Origin: DATFDN01 sp963767645
GTDB taxonomy: Bacteria; Pseudomonadota; Alphaproteobacteria; Acetobacterales; Acetobacteraceae
Assembly: GCA_963767645.1 (NCBI GenBank)
Contig: CAVYEW010000001.1
Location: forward strand, 124,001-188,000
DNA length: 64,000 nt
Direction: 5' to 3'
In this document: positions 43,182 through 51,992 of the stretch, one piece after another
Numbering within the stretch: the first letter of the stretch is position 1
How the letters are laid out: each line of letters begins with the position of its first letter
The notes under the pieces: model-generated
Seen by the model: the letters and a program-made list of their open reading frames with translations, nothing else
Databases searched by the model: none
What the model was told of the DNA's origin: nothing
Made by a program: the position numbers and the translations under genes

Positions 43182-44363
43182 TCAAGCGTCCCGCCCCAAC
43201 GCCTGATAAAGCGCGATCTCGTAGCGGACCAGCGTGTCGAGCACCGCCTCGTCGTTGGCGGGCAGAAGCTGCATCATCAGCACGGCCGTCACGCCGCGCT
43301 CGGGATCGACCCAGAAGAAAGTGTTATGCACGCCCGCCCAGGCCATGCTGTAGGCGCCCCGCCCGGTAGGAAGCGGCTCGACGTTGAGAAGGAAGCTCAG
43401 CCCCCATTTCTTGGTGACGCCCGGCAGCAGCTCCGCCGTCAACGCCATTGCCGGGTTGTCGCTCTTGAACAGGGTGGGCACGTCGATCTCGCCAATATGG
43501 TTCCGACGCATCAACGCGACCGTATCCGGCTTGAGCACCTGCACGCCGTCGAGCGTTCCGCGGTTGAGCAACATGCGGGCGAAGCGCAGGTAATCCGGAC
43601 CGGTGGACACCAGCCCGCCGCCGCCCATGACGAAATCGGCATCCGTGGGGAACTCGAACTCGATCGGCGCCACCTTGCCGTCCTGCTGGCGCGAATGGGC
43701 GGAGACCATGCGCCTCCGCAGCGCCGCGTCCGGCTTGAACGTCGTGTCCTTCATGCCGAGCGGGCCTGCGATATGCTCGGCGACGTAGTCCTCCAGGGGC
43801 TTGCCGCTGACCGCCTGCACGATCTTGCCGAGCCAGTCGATGCTGATGCCGTATTCCCAACGCGTGCCGGGATCGAAGATCAGCGGGGCGCGCAGGCTGT
43901 CGTTCTTGCAGGTGGCGATCGAGGGCAGGCCGGCAAGCTGCATGTAGCGGCCGACATCGGCGTTGAAGATGTCGTAGCTGAAGCCCGAGGTATGGGTGAG
44001 CAGGTGGCGGATGGTGATCGGCGCACGGGCGGGACGAAGCTTCGGCTTGTCCTCGGCGTCGAAGCCTTCGAGCACTTGCGGATTGCGCAGGTATTCGGCG
44101 ATCTCGCCGGCCGGCTGCTCCAGCCCGATGCGGCCCTGCTCGATGAGCTGCATGATGGCGGTGGCAGTAATCGCCTTGGTCATCGACGCGATGCGAAACA
44201 CGCTGTCGAGCTGCATGGGCTCGGGGCGGTCCACGCCGAGATGGCCGAAGGCGCCCTGATAGATGATGTCGCGCTGGTTGGCGGCAAGGGCGACAATGCC
44301 GGGGACGCGGGCCGACTGGGTGGCATCGCGGAGAATGGAGTCGATATTCGAGGAGAGGTTCAT
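43182..44363 (-). CDS. Serine hydrolase, class C beta-lactamase / family VIII esterase type
   Basis: 393 residues from ATG 44363. The nucleophile motif is SMTK (Ser60, Lys63, in RIASMTKAITA); the Tyr motif is WEYGISIDWLGK, the form seen in family VIII carboxylesterases rather than the Tyr-x-Asn of AmpC; HLLTHTSGFSYDIF is also typical. No signal peptide, so probably a cytoplasmic esterase. It lies alone between the NDUFAF6-like gene and the 395-aa hypothetical gene. Confidence 0.85.
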   Translation of the reverse strand: MNLSSNIDSILRDATQSARVPGIVALAANQRDIIYQGAFGHLGVDRPEPMQLDSVFRIASMTKAITATAIMQLIEQGRIGLEQPAGEIAEYLRNPQVLEGFDAEDKPKLRPARAPITIRHLLTHTSGFSYDIFNADVGRYMQLAGLPSIATCKNDSLRAPLIFDPGTRWEYGISIDWLGKIVQAVSGKPLEDYVAEHIAGPLGMKDTTFKPDAALRRRMVSAHSRQQDGKVAPIEFEFPTDADFVMGGGGLVSTGPDYLRFARMLLNRGTLDGVQVLKPDTVALMRRNHIGEIDVPTLFKSDNPAMALTAELLPGVTKKWGLSFLLNVEPLPTGRGAYSMAWAGVHNTFFWVDPERGVTAVLMMQLLPANDEAVLDTLVRYEIALYQALGRDA

Positions 44364-44501
44364 GTCGCGTCCTTCGCTTTTGCGGTCGCTCGACGAGCGC
44401 CCGGTGCATCGGTGTCTTGACCTGACGGAAGCCGGAATCGGGCCGTGCAACCCTTCCCCGGTTCCTCCCGAGAAGGGGAAAGAGATCAAACGGCGAAGCG
44501 C
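44364..44501. other. Intergenic gap upstream of the serine hydrolase
   Basis: 138 bp. Contains cccttccccggttcctcccgagaagggga (about 44453-44481), a degenerate member of the GC-rich palindrome family seen elsewhere in the window, and presumably the hydrolase promoter. Nothing else seen. Confidence 0.4.
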
Positions 44502-45689
44502 CTAGATCGACGAGGCGATTGCCGGCGTCAGCGCAGCCGCGCGCGCGGATGGATGGGCGGGATTGCGGAAACGCAGATCCGCTTCGGCCATCGCCTTCAC
44601 CGGGCCGAACAGCTCGTGTCTTGAGGCAAAGGTAACGGCGACAACGGCGCGCGCCTGCGGGCGGGTCAGGAACTGGCGTGCCTCGCCCTCCAGCTCCAGC
44701 CGGTCGCGCAGTCCCAGCCACTCCTGCCGGTCGATGTCGTCGACGAACATCGCCAGGATGCCCGGCCGCCTGCCGCTCAGCCGAGTTGAGGCGACGGCGC
44801 TCATGTGCCGGCAGATGGCCAGCGCTACCTCGTTCTCGCGCCCGGCTCGGGCGGCCATCGCGAACAGCCCGCCGCCGGCCGTCGTCACGGCAAGATTTGC
44901 CTCCGGCCCGAACTCCCGCTTCAGCGAGGACAGCACGCCCAGCTCGTCGGCCTGCGCGCCGGCCAGCATCAACCGATCGAGGCGCAGCACCACGGCCGGC
45001 CCATGGTCAGCGCGTTGATTCGAGCCCAACATGCGGCAGATGCGCTCGTGCAAGCGCGCGAGCCCATCGCCGTCGCGCAAGCCCTCGGGAAGGCTCACCC
45101 GCAGGACGTAACGGCCTGGATGCGCGGCGAGCCAGGTCTGCAGATCGGGGTCGATCCGGTCCGCCAGATTGAACCACGCGCCACGATGCAGGTGCCGCCC
45201 CTCCTCGGCCGAGACTGCCTCGCAGGCGATCTCGGCTTGCACGGCATCGCGCGCGATCAGCAGATCGAATGGCGTAGCGTCCTCAAGCCCGGAGAAGCGA
45301 ACCGTGAAGCCGCGTGCGCGCTGGAGTGCGGCGGTGTGGAACAGATGGAGCAGCGGGGTCAGCGTGCAATCGCCGGTCAACGCCGTCCGCAGCCGTTCCG
45401 CGAGCCGCGCGCGTCCGTCCGAACCCAGAGTCCGCGCGTTCGCCACCATCTCGGCCACGAGCGCCCCGATGCGCAGCTCGGTCTCACTCGCGGTCTCGGA
45501 ACCCTTACGGAGACGTGCGATGGCGTAGCAGGCAGCATGGCGGTTCAGAATCGCCTTGCCGGCGCGCGGTCCGACGGCAGTCTGGCGACGTATATCGGCC
45601 AAGCGGCTCCGCCAGAGATCCGGGCCGGCGAGTTCGACGAAAGCATCAAGAGTTCCCCGATTCGGGCGGGGCAGCCTCAGGACATCCAT
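44502..45689 (-). CDS. Conserved hypothetical protein (395 aa)
   Basis: Soluble, Arg/Ala/Leu-rich, no signal peptide or membrane helix. Around residues 145-165, PFDLLIARDAVQAEIACEAVSAEEG followed by a His/Arg segment looks like a degenerate PD-(D/E)xK nuclease core (Asp, then E-x-x-x-E), and AGPAVVLRLDRLML further on is a Rossmann-like strand. These are weak resemblances. It begins 69 bp after serS ends, on the same strand, so it may be the last gene of the tatB-tatC-serS transcript. Function unknown. Confidence 0.65.
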   Translation of the reverse strand: MDVLRLPRPNRGTLDAFVELAGPDLWRSRLADIRRQTAVGPRAGKAILNRHAACYAIARLRKGSETASETELRIGALVAEMVANARTLGSDGRARLAERLRTALTGDCTLTPLLHLFHTAALQRARGFTVRFSGLEDATPFDLLIARDAVQAEIACEAVSAEEGRHLHRGAWFNLADRIDPDLQTWLAAHPGRYVLRVSLPEGLRDGDGLARLHERICRMLGSNQRADHGPAVVLRLDRLMLAGAQADELGVLSSLKREFGPEANLAVTTAGGGLFAMAARAGRENEVALAICRHMSAVASTRLSGRRPGILAMFVDDIDRQEWLGLRDRLELEGEARQFLTRPQARAVVAVTFASRHELFGPVKAMAEADLRFRNPAHPSARAAALTPAIASSI

Positions 45690-45758
45690 GATCCTTCTGG
45701 GGTATCGGCGCAGGGTAAATCCGTCAAGGGCGAGAGGTTTGCGGGCAAGGGTTCGTCC

Positions 45759-47027
45759 CTATGCGATCCGCTCCACGGCGCCCATATACGGCTGCAACGA
45801 CCGCGGGACCAAAATCGATCCATCCGCCTGCTGATGAGTCTCCATAACCGCAATGAGCGCCCGCCCGACCGCAACGCCGGAGCCGTTCAGCGTATGGACA
45901 AACGCGAGCGTCTTGCCGTCGGTCCCGCGCATCCGCGCGCTCATCCGCCGCGCCTGGAAATCCCTCGTGTTGGAGCAGGAGCTGATCTCCCGCCACGCCT
46001 GCTGGCCGGGCAACCACACTTCCAGATCGTAGGTCTTGGCGGCGCCGAAGCCGGTGTCGCCGGCGCAGAGCAGCACCCGATGGAACGTCAGATCGAGCGC
46101 GCGCAGCGCGGCCTCGGCGCAGCGCGTCATGCGTTCATGCTCCTCTTCGCTCGCTTCCGGAGCGGTGATCGAGACCAGCTCGACCTTGCGGAACTGGTGC
46201 TGGCGCAGCATCCCCCGCGTGTCGCGTCCCGCCGCGCCGGCCTCGGAGCGGTAGCACTCGGTCAGGGCCGTGAGCCGCAGCGGCAGCGCGCGCGCCGCCA
46301 GCACTTCGCCCGCCACCGAAAAGGCCAGCGGCACCTCGGCAGTGGGAATGAGCCAGCGCCCGTCGGTGGTGCGGAACATGGTGTCGCCGAACTTCGGCAG
46401 CTTGTCGGTGCCGTAGGCGGCGGCGTCGTTGACCAGCGTTGGGACCACCATCTCGGTATAGCCATGCTCGCGCGTGTGCAGGTCGAGCATGAACTGGCCG
46501 AGCGCCCGCTCCAGCCGCGCCAGCGCCCCGCGCAGCACGACGAATCGGCTGCCCGACATCTTGGCGGCGGCGGCGAAGTCCATCATTCCCAGCGCCTCGC
46601 CAAGCTCGAAATGCTGGCGCGGCTCGAAGCCGAGATCGCGCGGCTCGCCGTGCTGGGCGAGGACCAGGTTGGCGCTCTCGTCGGCGCCGTCCGGCACGTC
46701 GGGGTCGAGCACATTGGGCAGCCCGGCCAGAATGCGCTGGATTTCCTCCTCCTGGCGGGCTGCACGCTCTTCGAGCGCCGGCATCTGTTGCTTAATTTGT
46801 GCTGATTCCAGGATGAGGCTTTCGGTGGGCTGGCCATTTCGGCGGAATTCAGCAACTTGCTTTGAAATGACCCTCGAGCGTTCCTGCAATGCTTGCAGAT
46901 CGGTCAATGCGGCACGGCGTTCGGCATCGCGAGACAAGAGCCCGGGGGTGACGGGAGCCAGTCCGCGCCGGGCCATCGCTGCGTCGAACGCGGCAGGCGC
47001 GGTGCGGATGCTGCGCAGATCGTGCAT
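45759..47027 (-). CDS. serS: Seryl-tRNA synthetase
   Basis: 422 residues. N-terminal coiled-coil tRNA-binding arm (about 30-105, ALTDLQALQERSRVISKQVAE), class II motif 2 TECYRSEAGAAGRDTRGMLRQHQF, and motif 3 NGSGVAVGRALIAVMETHQ. Charges tRNA-Ser and tRNA-Sec. Starts 3 bp after tatC, a conserved arrangement in related alphaproteobacteria. Confidence 0.96.
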   Translation of the reverse strand: MHDLRSIRTAPAAFDAAMARRGLAPVTPGLLSRDAERRAALTDLQALQERSRVISKQVAEFRRNGQPTESLILESAQIKQQMPALEERAARQEEEIQRILAGLPNVLDPDVPDGADESANLVLAQHGEPRDLGFEPRQHFELGEALGMMDFAAAAKMSGSRFVVLRGALARLERALGQFMLDLHTREHGYTEMVVPTLVNDAAAYGTDKLPKFGDTMFRTTDGRWLIPTAEVPLAFSVAGEVLAARALPLRLTALTECYRSEAGAAGRDTRGMLRQHQFRKVELVSITAPEASEEEHERMTRCAEAALRALDLTFHRVLLCAGDTGFGAAKTYDLEVWLPGQQAWREISSCSNTRDFQARRMSARMRGTDGKTLAFVHTLNGSGVAVGRALIAVMETHQQADGSILVPRSLQPYMGAVERIA

Positions 47028-47030
47028 CTC

Positions 47031-47822
47031 CTATGCCTCCACTTCCTTGGGGGCAACCACGCGGGCGCATAGGATGGAGATTTCGTAGAGGCCGATCAGC
47101 GGCACGGCCAGGCCGATCTGGGTAAAGACGTCGGGCGGAGCCAGGATGGCGGCGACGACGAACATGCCTACGTACGCATAGCGCCGGAACCGCCCGAGGG
47201 TCTTGGGGCTGACGATGCCCACCTTGGCGAGCAGCGTGATCAGCACCGGAAGCTGGAAGGTGATACCGAACGCGAAGATCAGCTTCATCACCAGATCCAG
47301 ATATTCGCTCACCTTGGCGTCGAGCGTGATCGGCACGCCGCCCGCCCCGGTCTGCGACTGGAAACTCAGGAAAAAGCTCCACGCGTATGGGAATATAACA
47401 TAATAGGCGAGAGCGCCGCCCATGAAGAACAGCACCGGCGTGGCGATCAGGAACGGCAGCAGCGCCCGCTTCTCGCTGCGATAGAGGCCCGGCGCGACGA
47501 ACATCCAGATTTGCGAGGCGATGATCGGGAAGCTCACGAAGGCGGCGCTGAACATCGCCACCTTGAGGTAAGTGAAGAAGGCTTCATAAAGCTGTGTGTA
47601 GATCAGGTGCGGATCAGCGCCGCCATGAGCGATCAACAGCCTGGCCAGCGGCTTGGCCAGAAAGTAGAATATCTGGCCGGAGAAATGGTAGCTGACCAGG
47701 AAGGCGATCAGAAAGGCAGCGGCCGAATACATCAGCCGTCGGCGAAGCTCGATCAGATGTTCGAGCAGCGGCATCGGCTTGTCGTGGATCGGATCGTCGA
47801 CGATTTGCTCTTGGTCGGCCAA
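47031..47822 (-). CDS. tatC: Sec-independent protein translocase TatC
   Basis: 263 residues with six membrane helices. MPLLEHLIELRRRLMYS (the cytoplasmic signal-binding motif with LEHLxELRRRL) and FVSFPIIASQIWMFVAPGLYRSEKR are family signatures. It recognises twin-arginine signal peptides together with TatB. Located between tatB (25 bp upstream) and serS. Confidence 0.96.
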   Translation of the reverse strand: MADQEQIVDDPIHDKPMPLLEHLIELRRRLMYSAAAFLIAFLVSYHFSGQIFYFLAKPLARLLIAHGGADPHLIYTQLYEAFFTYLKVAMFSAAFVSFPIIASQIWMFVAPGLYRSEKRALLPFLIATPVLFFMGGALAYYVIFPYAWSFFLSFQSQTGAGGVPITLDAKVSEYLDLVMKLIFAFGITFQLPVLITLLAKVGIVSPKTLGRFRRYAYVGMFVVAAILAPPDVFTQIGLAVPLIGLYEISILCARVVAPKEVEA

Positions 47823-47847
47823 GGTGGTTCCAGTCGCTCAGGCGCAC

Positions 47848-48414
47848 TCAGGCCGAATGCACAGGCCGGACGGCACGCACAACCTCGGGCGGGATGAAGG
47901 GCGGCGGTTCCGGCACAGTGGCACTGGCCTTCTCAGGGGCTGCAGCGCTCGGCGGAATAAAGGCCGGGACGTCGAGCCGCAGCACCGGCTCAGGCGGAAC
48001 AGTCACCGGCTCAGGCATCGGCTCAGGCTGGACCGGGTGAGCTTCCACCGCCGGCCGCTCGGCGACCGCGACATCCGCCTCGATCGTGGGCGCCGGCGCG
48101 GGTGTTGGGGTCGATATGCCGGCGAGCGGGTTCTCGGTGAAGGTGCGGCGGATCGAGCCGTCGTCATCCACCAGCTTCTCCAGCGCCCGGGTCATGTTGT
48201 AGCCCCGCAACGCGCTGATCTGGTCGCGCACCTCGGTCAGATCCGCGTCCCGGACCATCTCGTCCACATGGGTCTGGAACTCCGCGGCCATGCCGCGGGC
48301 CTTCTTGATCACCCGGGAGACGGCCTTGATGGCGACCGGCATGTCCTTCGGCCCGATGAAGATCAGGGCGACGACGGCAATCACTCCCAACTCGGACCAG
48401 GCGAAGTCGAACAT
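47848..48414 (-). CDS. tatB: Sec-independent protein translocase TatB
   Basis: 188 residues: membrane helix MFDFAWSELGVIAVVALIFIGPKDMP with the TatB Glu8 and GPKDMP hinge, then the amphipathic helix AIKAVSRVIKKARGMAAEF. After residue 100 the chain is a Pro/Ala/Glu-rich tail, long but common in this group. Works with TatC as receptor of the twin-arginine translocase. The tatA gene that normally precedes it is not present in the adjoining region or elsewhere in the window. Confidence 0.92.
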   Translation of the reverse strand: MFDFAWSELGVIAVVALIFIGPKDMPVAIKAVSRVIKKARGMAAEFQTHVDEMVRDADLTEVRDQISALRGYNMTRALEKLVDDDGSIRRTFTENPLAGISTPTPAPAPTIEADVAVAERPAVEAHPVQPEPMPEPVTVPPEPVLRLDVPAFIPPSAAAPEKASATVPEPPPFIPPEVVRAVRPVHSA

Positions 48415-48555
48415 CTCGGGCTCGGTTGTCCAGGCCGGCTTGCTAGCAGGAAACCGCGGCGGCGGAAACGCCTGTCCCGGCGGCCATCATATAGGCTCGG
48501 CGGGACGGTCGCCTACATTGATCGTCGGATCAACGTTGGTAGCGGGATGCCGTGA

Positions 48556-48672
48556 GCGAAGCGAGCAAGTACGACGGGGGAAACCGACCTGCCGCGCGAC
48601 CTGTTTCCCTGGTCGTGCCCGTATGGCTTCGAGCAGGCCATGGATGACGGGTTCTGGCCCGAGCCGCAATGA
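48556..48672 (+). pseudogene. C-terminal scrap of a DUF29-like gene
   Basis: After an in-frame stop at 48553 the frame reads to a stop at 48670-48672 and ends LPRDLFPWSCPYGFEQAMDD followed by GFWPEPQ. The pattern CPYxxEQxxDxxFWPE is how DUF29 proteins end. Only about 38 codons remain and there is no start, so this is best read as a remnant. It lies just before the flavohemoprotein, in the gap where tatA would be expected. Confidence 0.45.
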
Positions 48673-48681
48673 GGTGCAACC

Positions 48682-49911
48682 ATGGCCGATGCACTTGGCG
48701 ATAGGACGATCGAGCTGGTGAAAAAGACGGTCCCGGCACTTGAAGCGGGCGGGACTGCCATCACCGACCGAATGTATCAAATCCTTTTTCGCAATCCGCA
48801 AATACGGGATTTGTTCAACCAATCGCATCAGGCCGGATCAGGCTCGCAATCCAAGGCGTTGACGGCGGCGATCATCGCCTATGCGCGCAACATCGACAAT
48901 CTGAGCGCCCTTGCCTCTCGCATCGAGCGCATCAACCAGAAGCACGTGGGACTGAACATCCTCCCGGAGCACTATCACTTCGTGGCCGAGGCGCTGCTCG
49001 GCGCGATCAAGGACGTGCTCGGCAACTCCGCCACGCCGCAGATCCTCGACGCCTGGGGCGAGGCGTATTGGTTCCTTGCCGACCTGCTGATCGCGCGGGA
49101 AGCGATCATCTACAGCCGCCTCGCCGCCGCGCCGGGCGGCTGGAACGGCTGGCGCCATTTTGTCGTGGAGGATGTGAAGCCGGAAAGCGAAGTGATCCGG
49201 TCCTTCATCCTGGTGCCCGAGGATGGCGGGCCGGTGATGCGACACCGGCCGGGCCAATATCTGACCTTCAGCCTGGACCAAATCCCCGGGGCGGGGACGT
49301 TGAAGCGCAATTATTCCATCTCTTCCGGGCCGGACAGCCGTGCGTACCGCATCACCGTGAAGCGCGAGGCGCGTCCCGGCTCCCCCCCAGGTCTGGTCTC
49401 CAACTGGCTTCACGACCGCGTCTCCCCGCGTACGGTTCTGAAGGTCGCGCCGCCTGCGGGAGAGTTTTTCCTGGATGAAAAGGACGACTCTCCGATCGTG
49501 CTGCTGAGCGGCGGTGTTGGCCTGACGCCGGTGATGAGCATGCTTAAGTCTATCGTTGCCTCTGGTTCCGGTAGGGGTGTTTGGTACGTGCATGGTGCGG
49601 AAAACGGCCGAGTACACGCGATGCGCGCCCATGCGCGGGAATTGGCCGCCAAAGCCCCGAACGTGATAGTGCGCAATTTCTATAACGCCCCGGAGGCCGG
49701 CGACGAGAAAGGGCGCGATTACGACGAAGCCGGCCTGATCACTGCCGATTGGCTGCGCCGGAACACCCCGATAGAAGACGCGGTCTATTATCTCTGCGGA
49801 CCCAGGCCGTTCTTGCGCGCGATGGTGGGCGGGCTTGCTCGCTCAGGCGTGTCGCTCGGCCATATCCGCTACGAGTTCTTCGGCCCCGCCGACGAACTCC
49901 TCGCCGCCTAG
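48682..49911 (+). CDS. hmp: Flavohemoprotein (nitric oxide dioxygenase)
   Basis: 409 residues. Globin domain (1-140) with DLFNQSHQ and proximal His88 in INQKHVGLNI; FAD domain (about 150-265) with RPGQYLTFSL and RNYSISSGP; NAD domain with LLSGGVGLTPVMSML and YYLCGPRPFLRAM, ending YEFFGP. Converts NO to nitrate with NADPH and O2. Start ATG 48682 behind GAGGTGCAACC. It sits on the opposite strand between tatB and scpB and overlaps the scpB end by 4 bp. No NO-sensing regulator gene is adjacent. Confidence 0.94.
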   Translation: MADALGDRTIELVKKTVPALEAGGTAITDRMYQILFRNPQIRDLFNQSHQAGSGSQSKALTAAIIAYARNIDNLSALASRIERINQKHVGLNILPEHYHFVAEALLGAIKDVLGNSATPQILDAWGEAYWFLADLLIAREAIIYSRLAAAPGGWNGWRHFVVEDVKPESEVIRSFILVPEDGGPVMRHRPGQYLTFSLDQIPGAGTLKRNYSISSGPDSRAYRITVKREARPGSPPGLVSNWLHDRVSPRTVLKVAPPAGEFFLDEKDDSPIVLLSGGVGLTPVMSMLKSIVASGSGRGVWYVHGAENGRVHAMRAHARELAAKAPNVIVRNFYNAPEAGDEKGRDYDEAGLITADWLRRNTPIEDAVYYLCGPRPFLRAMVGGLARSGVSLGHIRYEFFGPADELLAA

Positions 49912-50537
49912 CACTCTGCCTCCCCTTCCTCTTGCGGGACGGGGCCGGGGGAAGGAGGCGAGCCGCTCTGCTCCGGCCCGCCGGCCGGAGCAACAGCGGC
50001 CAGCGGGCTTGGCGGCTCGACCAGAAGATCCTCCCGCCGAGGCAGGTCACGGAGACCGGCCAATCCGAACCGCGTCAGAAAAGCCGGTGTCGTTGCCCAC
50101 AACGTGGGCCGTCCGGGTAAGTCCCGCCGGCCCGCGGGCGCGATCAGCCCCGCTTCCAGCAGCGCGTCCAGCGTCGCCTGCGCCAGGCTCGCGCCGCGGA
50201 TTGTCTCGATCTCCGACCTGGTGACGGGTTGGTGGTAGGCGACGATCGCCAGCGTCTCCATGGCCGCGCGCGGCAGGCGGCGCGGCACCTCGATCACGGT
50301 GCGCAGCCGTGGCGCAAGATCGGGCGCGGTGCGGAACATCACGCCCCCGGCCGCTTCCGCCAGCTCCACGCCCCGCCCGGCATAGCGCGCCCGCAGCGCC
50401 GCCACTACCGCCTCGGGCGCCACGCCGTCCGGCAGCAGCTGGCCGAGCTGGCGCAGACCGACCGGCTGTGCGGAGGCGAAAACCAGCGCCTCGGCCAGGC
50501 GCAGCGACGCCTCATCGGGTGGGGCTGCATCGCTCAT
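49908..50537 (-). CDS. scpB: Segregation and condensation protein ScpB
   Basis: 209 residues from ATG 50537. Two winged helices: SLRLAEALVFASAQPVGLRQL and METLAIVAYHQPVTRSEIETIRG (the family signature). It binds ScpA and Smc in the condensin complex that compacts the chromosome. Start overlaps scpA by ATGA. The last 15 or so residues (SPPSPGPVPQEEGEA) are coded by a GC-rich repeat and are not family sequence. Confidence 0.93.
   Translation of the reverse strand: MSDAAPPDEASLRLAEALVFASAQPVGLRQLGQLLPDGVAPEAVVAALRARYAGRGVELAEAAGGVMFRTAPDLAPRLRTVIEVPRRLPRAAMETLAIVAYHQPVTRSEIETIRGASLAQATLDALLEAGLIAPAGRRDLPGRPTLWATTPAFLTRFGLAGLRDLPRREDLLVEPPSPLAAVAPAGGPEQSGSPPSPGPVPQEEGEAEC
49919..49958. repeat. 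GC-rich palindromic repeat in the scpB 3' end
   Basis: cctccccttcctcttgcgggacggggccgggggaaggagg: a degenerate copy of the repeat family, here forming the last codons of scpB and lying between convergent hmp and scpB. Confidence 0.55.
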
Positions 50538-51289
50538 GCCTGCTCGCCTCGCCCAACCCAGATCGGCCCGAAAGGCTTGTCCTGGCGCAACAGCAGCGAC
50601 CCGTGGCGGGCCAGCTCCAACCCGGCCAGCAGCGTGCTGGCCAGGGCTGCCCGCCGTTCGGTCCTGCCCGCGATGTTTGCCGGTATGAACCGCTCCAGCG
50701 TTATCCAGTCGGGTACGCTGCCCAGCATCTCTCGCAACCGCGTCACTGCCTCCTGCACCGTCCAGACCGTTAGCTTGCGCGGCCGGTACGACCGCGTGGC
50801 CGCCGCGCGCTGCACCGCCGTGATGTATGCACGCACCAGCGTGGCCAAATCGAGCCGCAGGCCGGAGCGATCGATCTCGGTATGATCCTCCGGGGCGCCG
50901 CGCGCGAACACGTCGTAGCCGAGATGCGGCCGGGCACCCAGCCACGCGGCAGCGCCGCGCACCGCCTCCAACGCGCGCAGCCGGTCGGCCAGTGCTTCGG
51001 CCGCCATCGCGCCCTCCTCGGCCGCTTCCGAGGTCTCGGGAACCAGCAGGCGCGATTTTAGCCAGGTGAGCCAGGCCGCCATCACCAGCCAGTCCGCCGC
51101 CAGTTCCAGGCGCAGCTCCCGCGCCCCCTCGATAACCGCCAGATACTGCTCGACCAGAGCTAGGATGGAGATGCGCGCGAGATCGACCTTCTGCGTCCGC
51201 GCCAGCTCCAACAGCAGATCGAGCGGCCCCTCGAAACCGTCGAGATGCAGCACCAGCGAAGCGGGCGCGGGGTCAGAGGAAGCGCTCAT
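50534..51289 (-). CDS. scpA: Segregation and condensation protein ScpA (kleisin)
   Basis: 251 residues: LDGFEGPLDLLLELARTQKVDLARISI is the hallmark N-terminus, and a C-terminal winged helix ends the chain. Bridges the two Smc heads and carries ScpB. Overlaps the M50 protease gene by 17 bp and scpB by ATGA, so all are one transcript. Confidence 0.93.
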   Translation of the reverse strand: MSASSDPAPASLVLHLDGFEGPLDLLLELARTQKVDLARISILALVEQYLAVIEGARELRLELAADWLVMAAWLTWLKSRLLVPETSEAAEEGAMAAEALADRLRALEAVRGAAAWLGARPHLGYDVFARGAPEDHTEIDRSGLRLDLATLVRAYITAVQRAAATRSYRPRKLTVWTVQEAVTRLREMLGSVPDWITLERFIPANIAGRTERRAALASTLLAGLELARHGSLLLRQDKPFGPIWVGRGEQA

Positions 51290-51992
51290 CCGTCCCGGTC
51301 TCGAGCGGATGCCCTGACAGCCACAGCACTACGCGGAGCGCCCAGGGCAACACCGCGTTCAGCCCGCCGCGCACAGGATCGAAAGCGACGCCGAATTCGC
51401 CCAGCAGCGGCGGCAGCGCGAAGATCAGCAGCAGCACGATGACCAGCCCGGCCCGCTCGAGCCGCGCCCAGGCCTGCGCCAGAGGCAGCGGCAACAGCCC
51501 GACCACGATGCGCCCGCCGTCCAGCGGCGGAAGCGGGATCAGGTTGAACAGTCCAAGGACCAAGTTCGTGACCAGGAACGACAGCAGGAAGGCTTCCGCC
51601 AGCGGATTCAGCGAGCCCGGCGCGTCCGGCAGGAACAGCGCGCCGATCCAGGCGAGCAGGAAGTTCATCGCCGGCCCGGCCGCCGCCACCACCATCATGC
51701 CGCGCCGAGGATCGCGGAACTTCCACGCCGCTACCGGGACCGGCTTGGCCCAGCCGAACATGAATCCGACATGGCCGAGGAGCCGGAGCTGGCCCAGGAG
51801 CAGAACGCCGGGCAGCAGCACCGTGCCGATCGGATCGACGTGGCGCAGCGGATTAAGCGAGAGCCGCCCGGCCCGCCGTGCCGTATCGTCGCCCATCGCC
51901 AGCGCGGCGAAGCCGTGCGCGGCCTCGTGCAGCGTGATCGCCAGGACTGCGGCAATGGCGGCGAGCGCTATCTCGGCGGCGTTGATGCTCAC
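51273..51992 (-). CDS. Site-2 protease family (M50) membrane metalloprotease
   Basis: 239 residues from GTG 51992, which overlaps the nagZ stop (GTGA). Five or six membrane helices. Zinc motif HEAAH in LAITLHEAAHGFAALAMGD and the third ligand in LPPLDGGRIVVG. Rip/YwhC-type site-2 proteases cut membrane-spanning substrates; the target is unknown. Its place between nagZ and scpA is common in alphaproteobacteria. Confidence 0.9.
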   Translation of the reverse strand: MSINAAEIALAAIAAVLAITLHEAAHGFAALAMGDDTARRAGRLSLNPLRHVDPIGTVLLPGVLLLGQLRLLGHVGFMFGWAKPVPVAAWKFRDPRRGMMVVAAAGPAMNFLLAWIGALFLPDAPGSLNPLAEAFLLSFLVTNLVLGLFNLIPLPPLDGGRIVVGLLPLPLAQAWARLERAGLVIVLLLIFALPPLLGEFGVAFDPVRGGLNAVLPWALRVVLWLSGHPLETGTDERFL

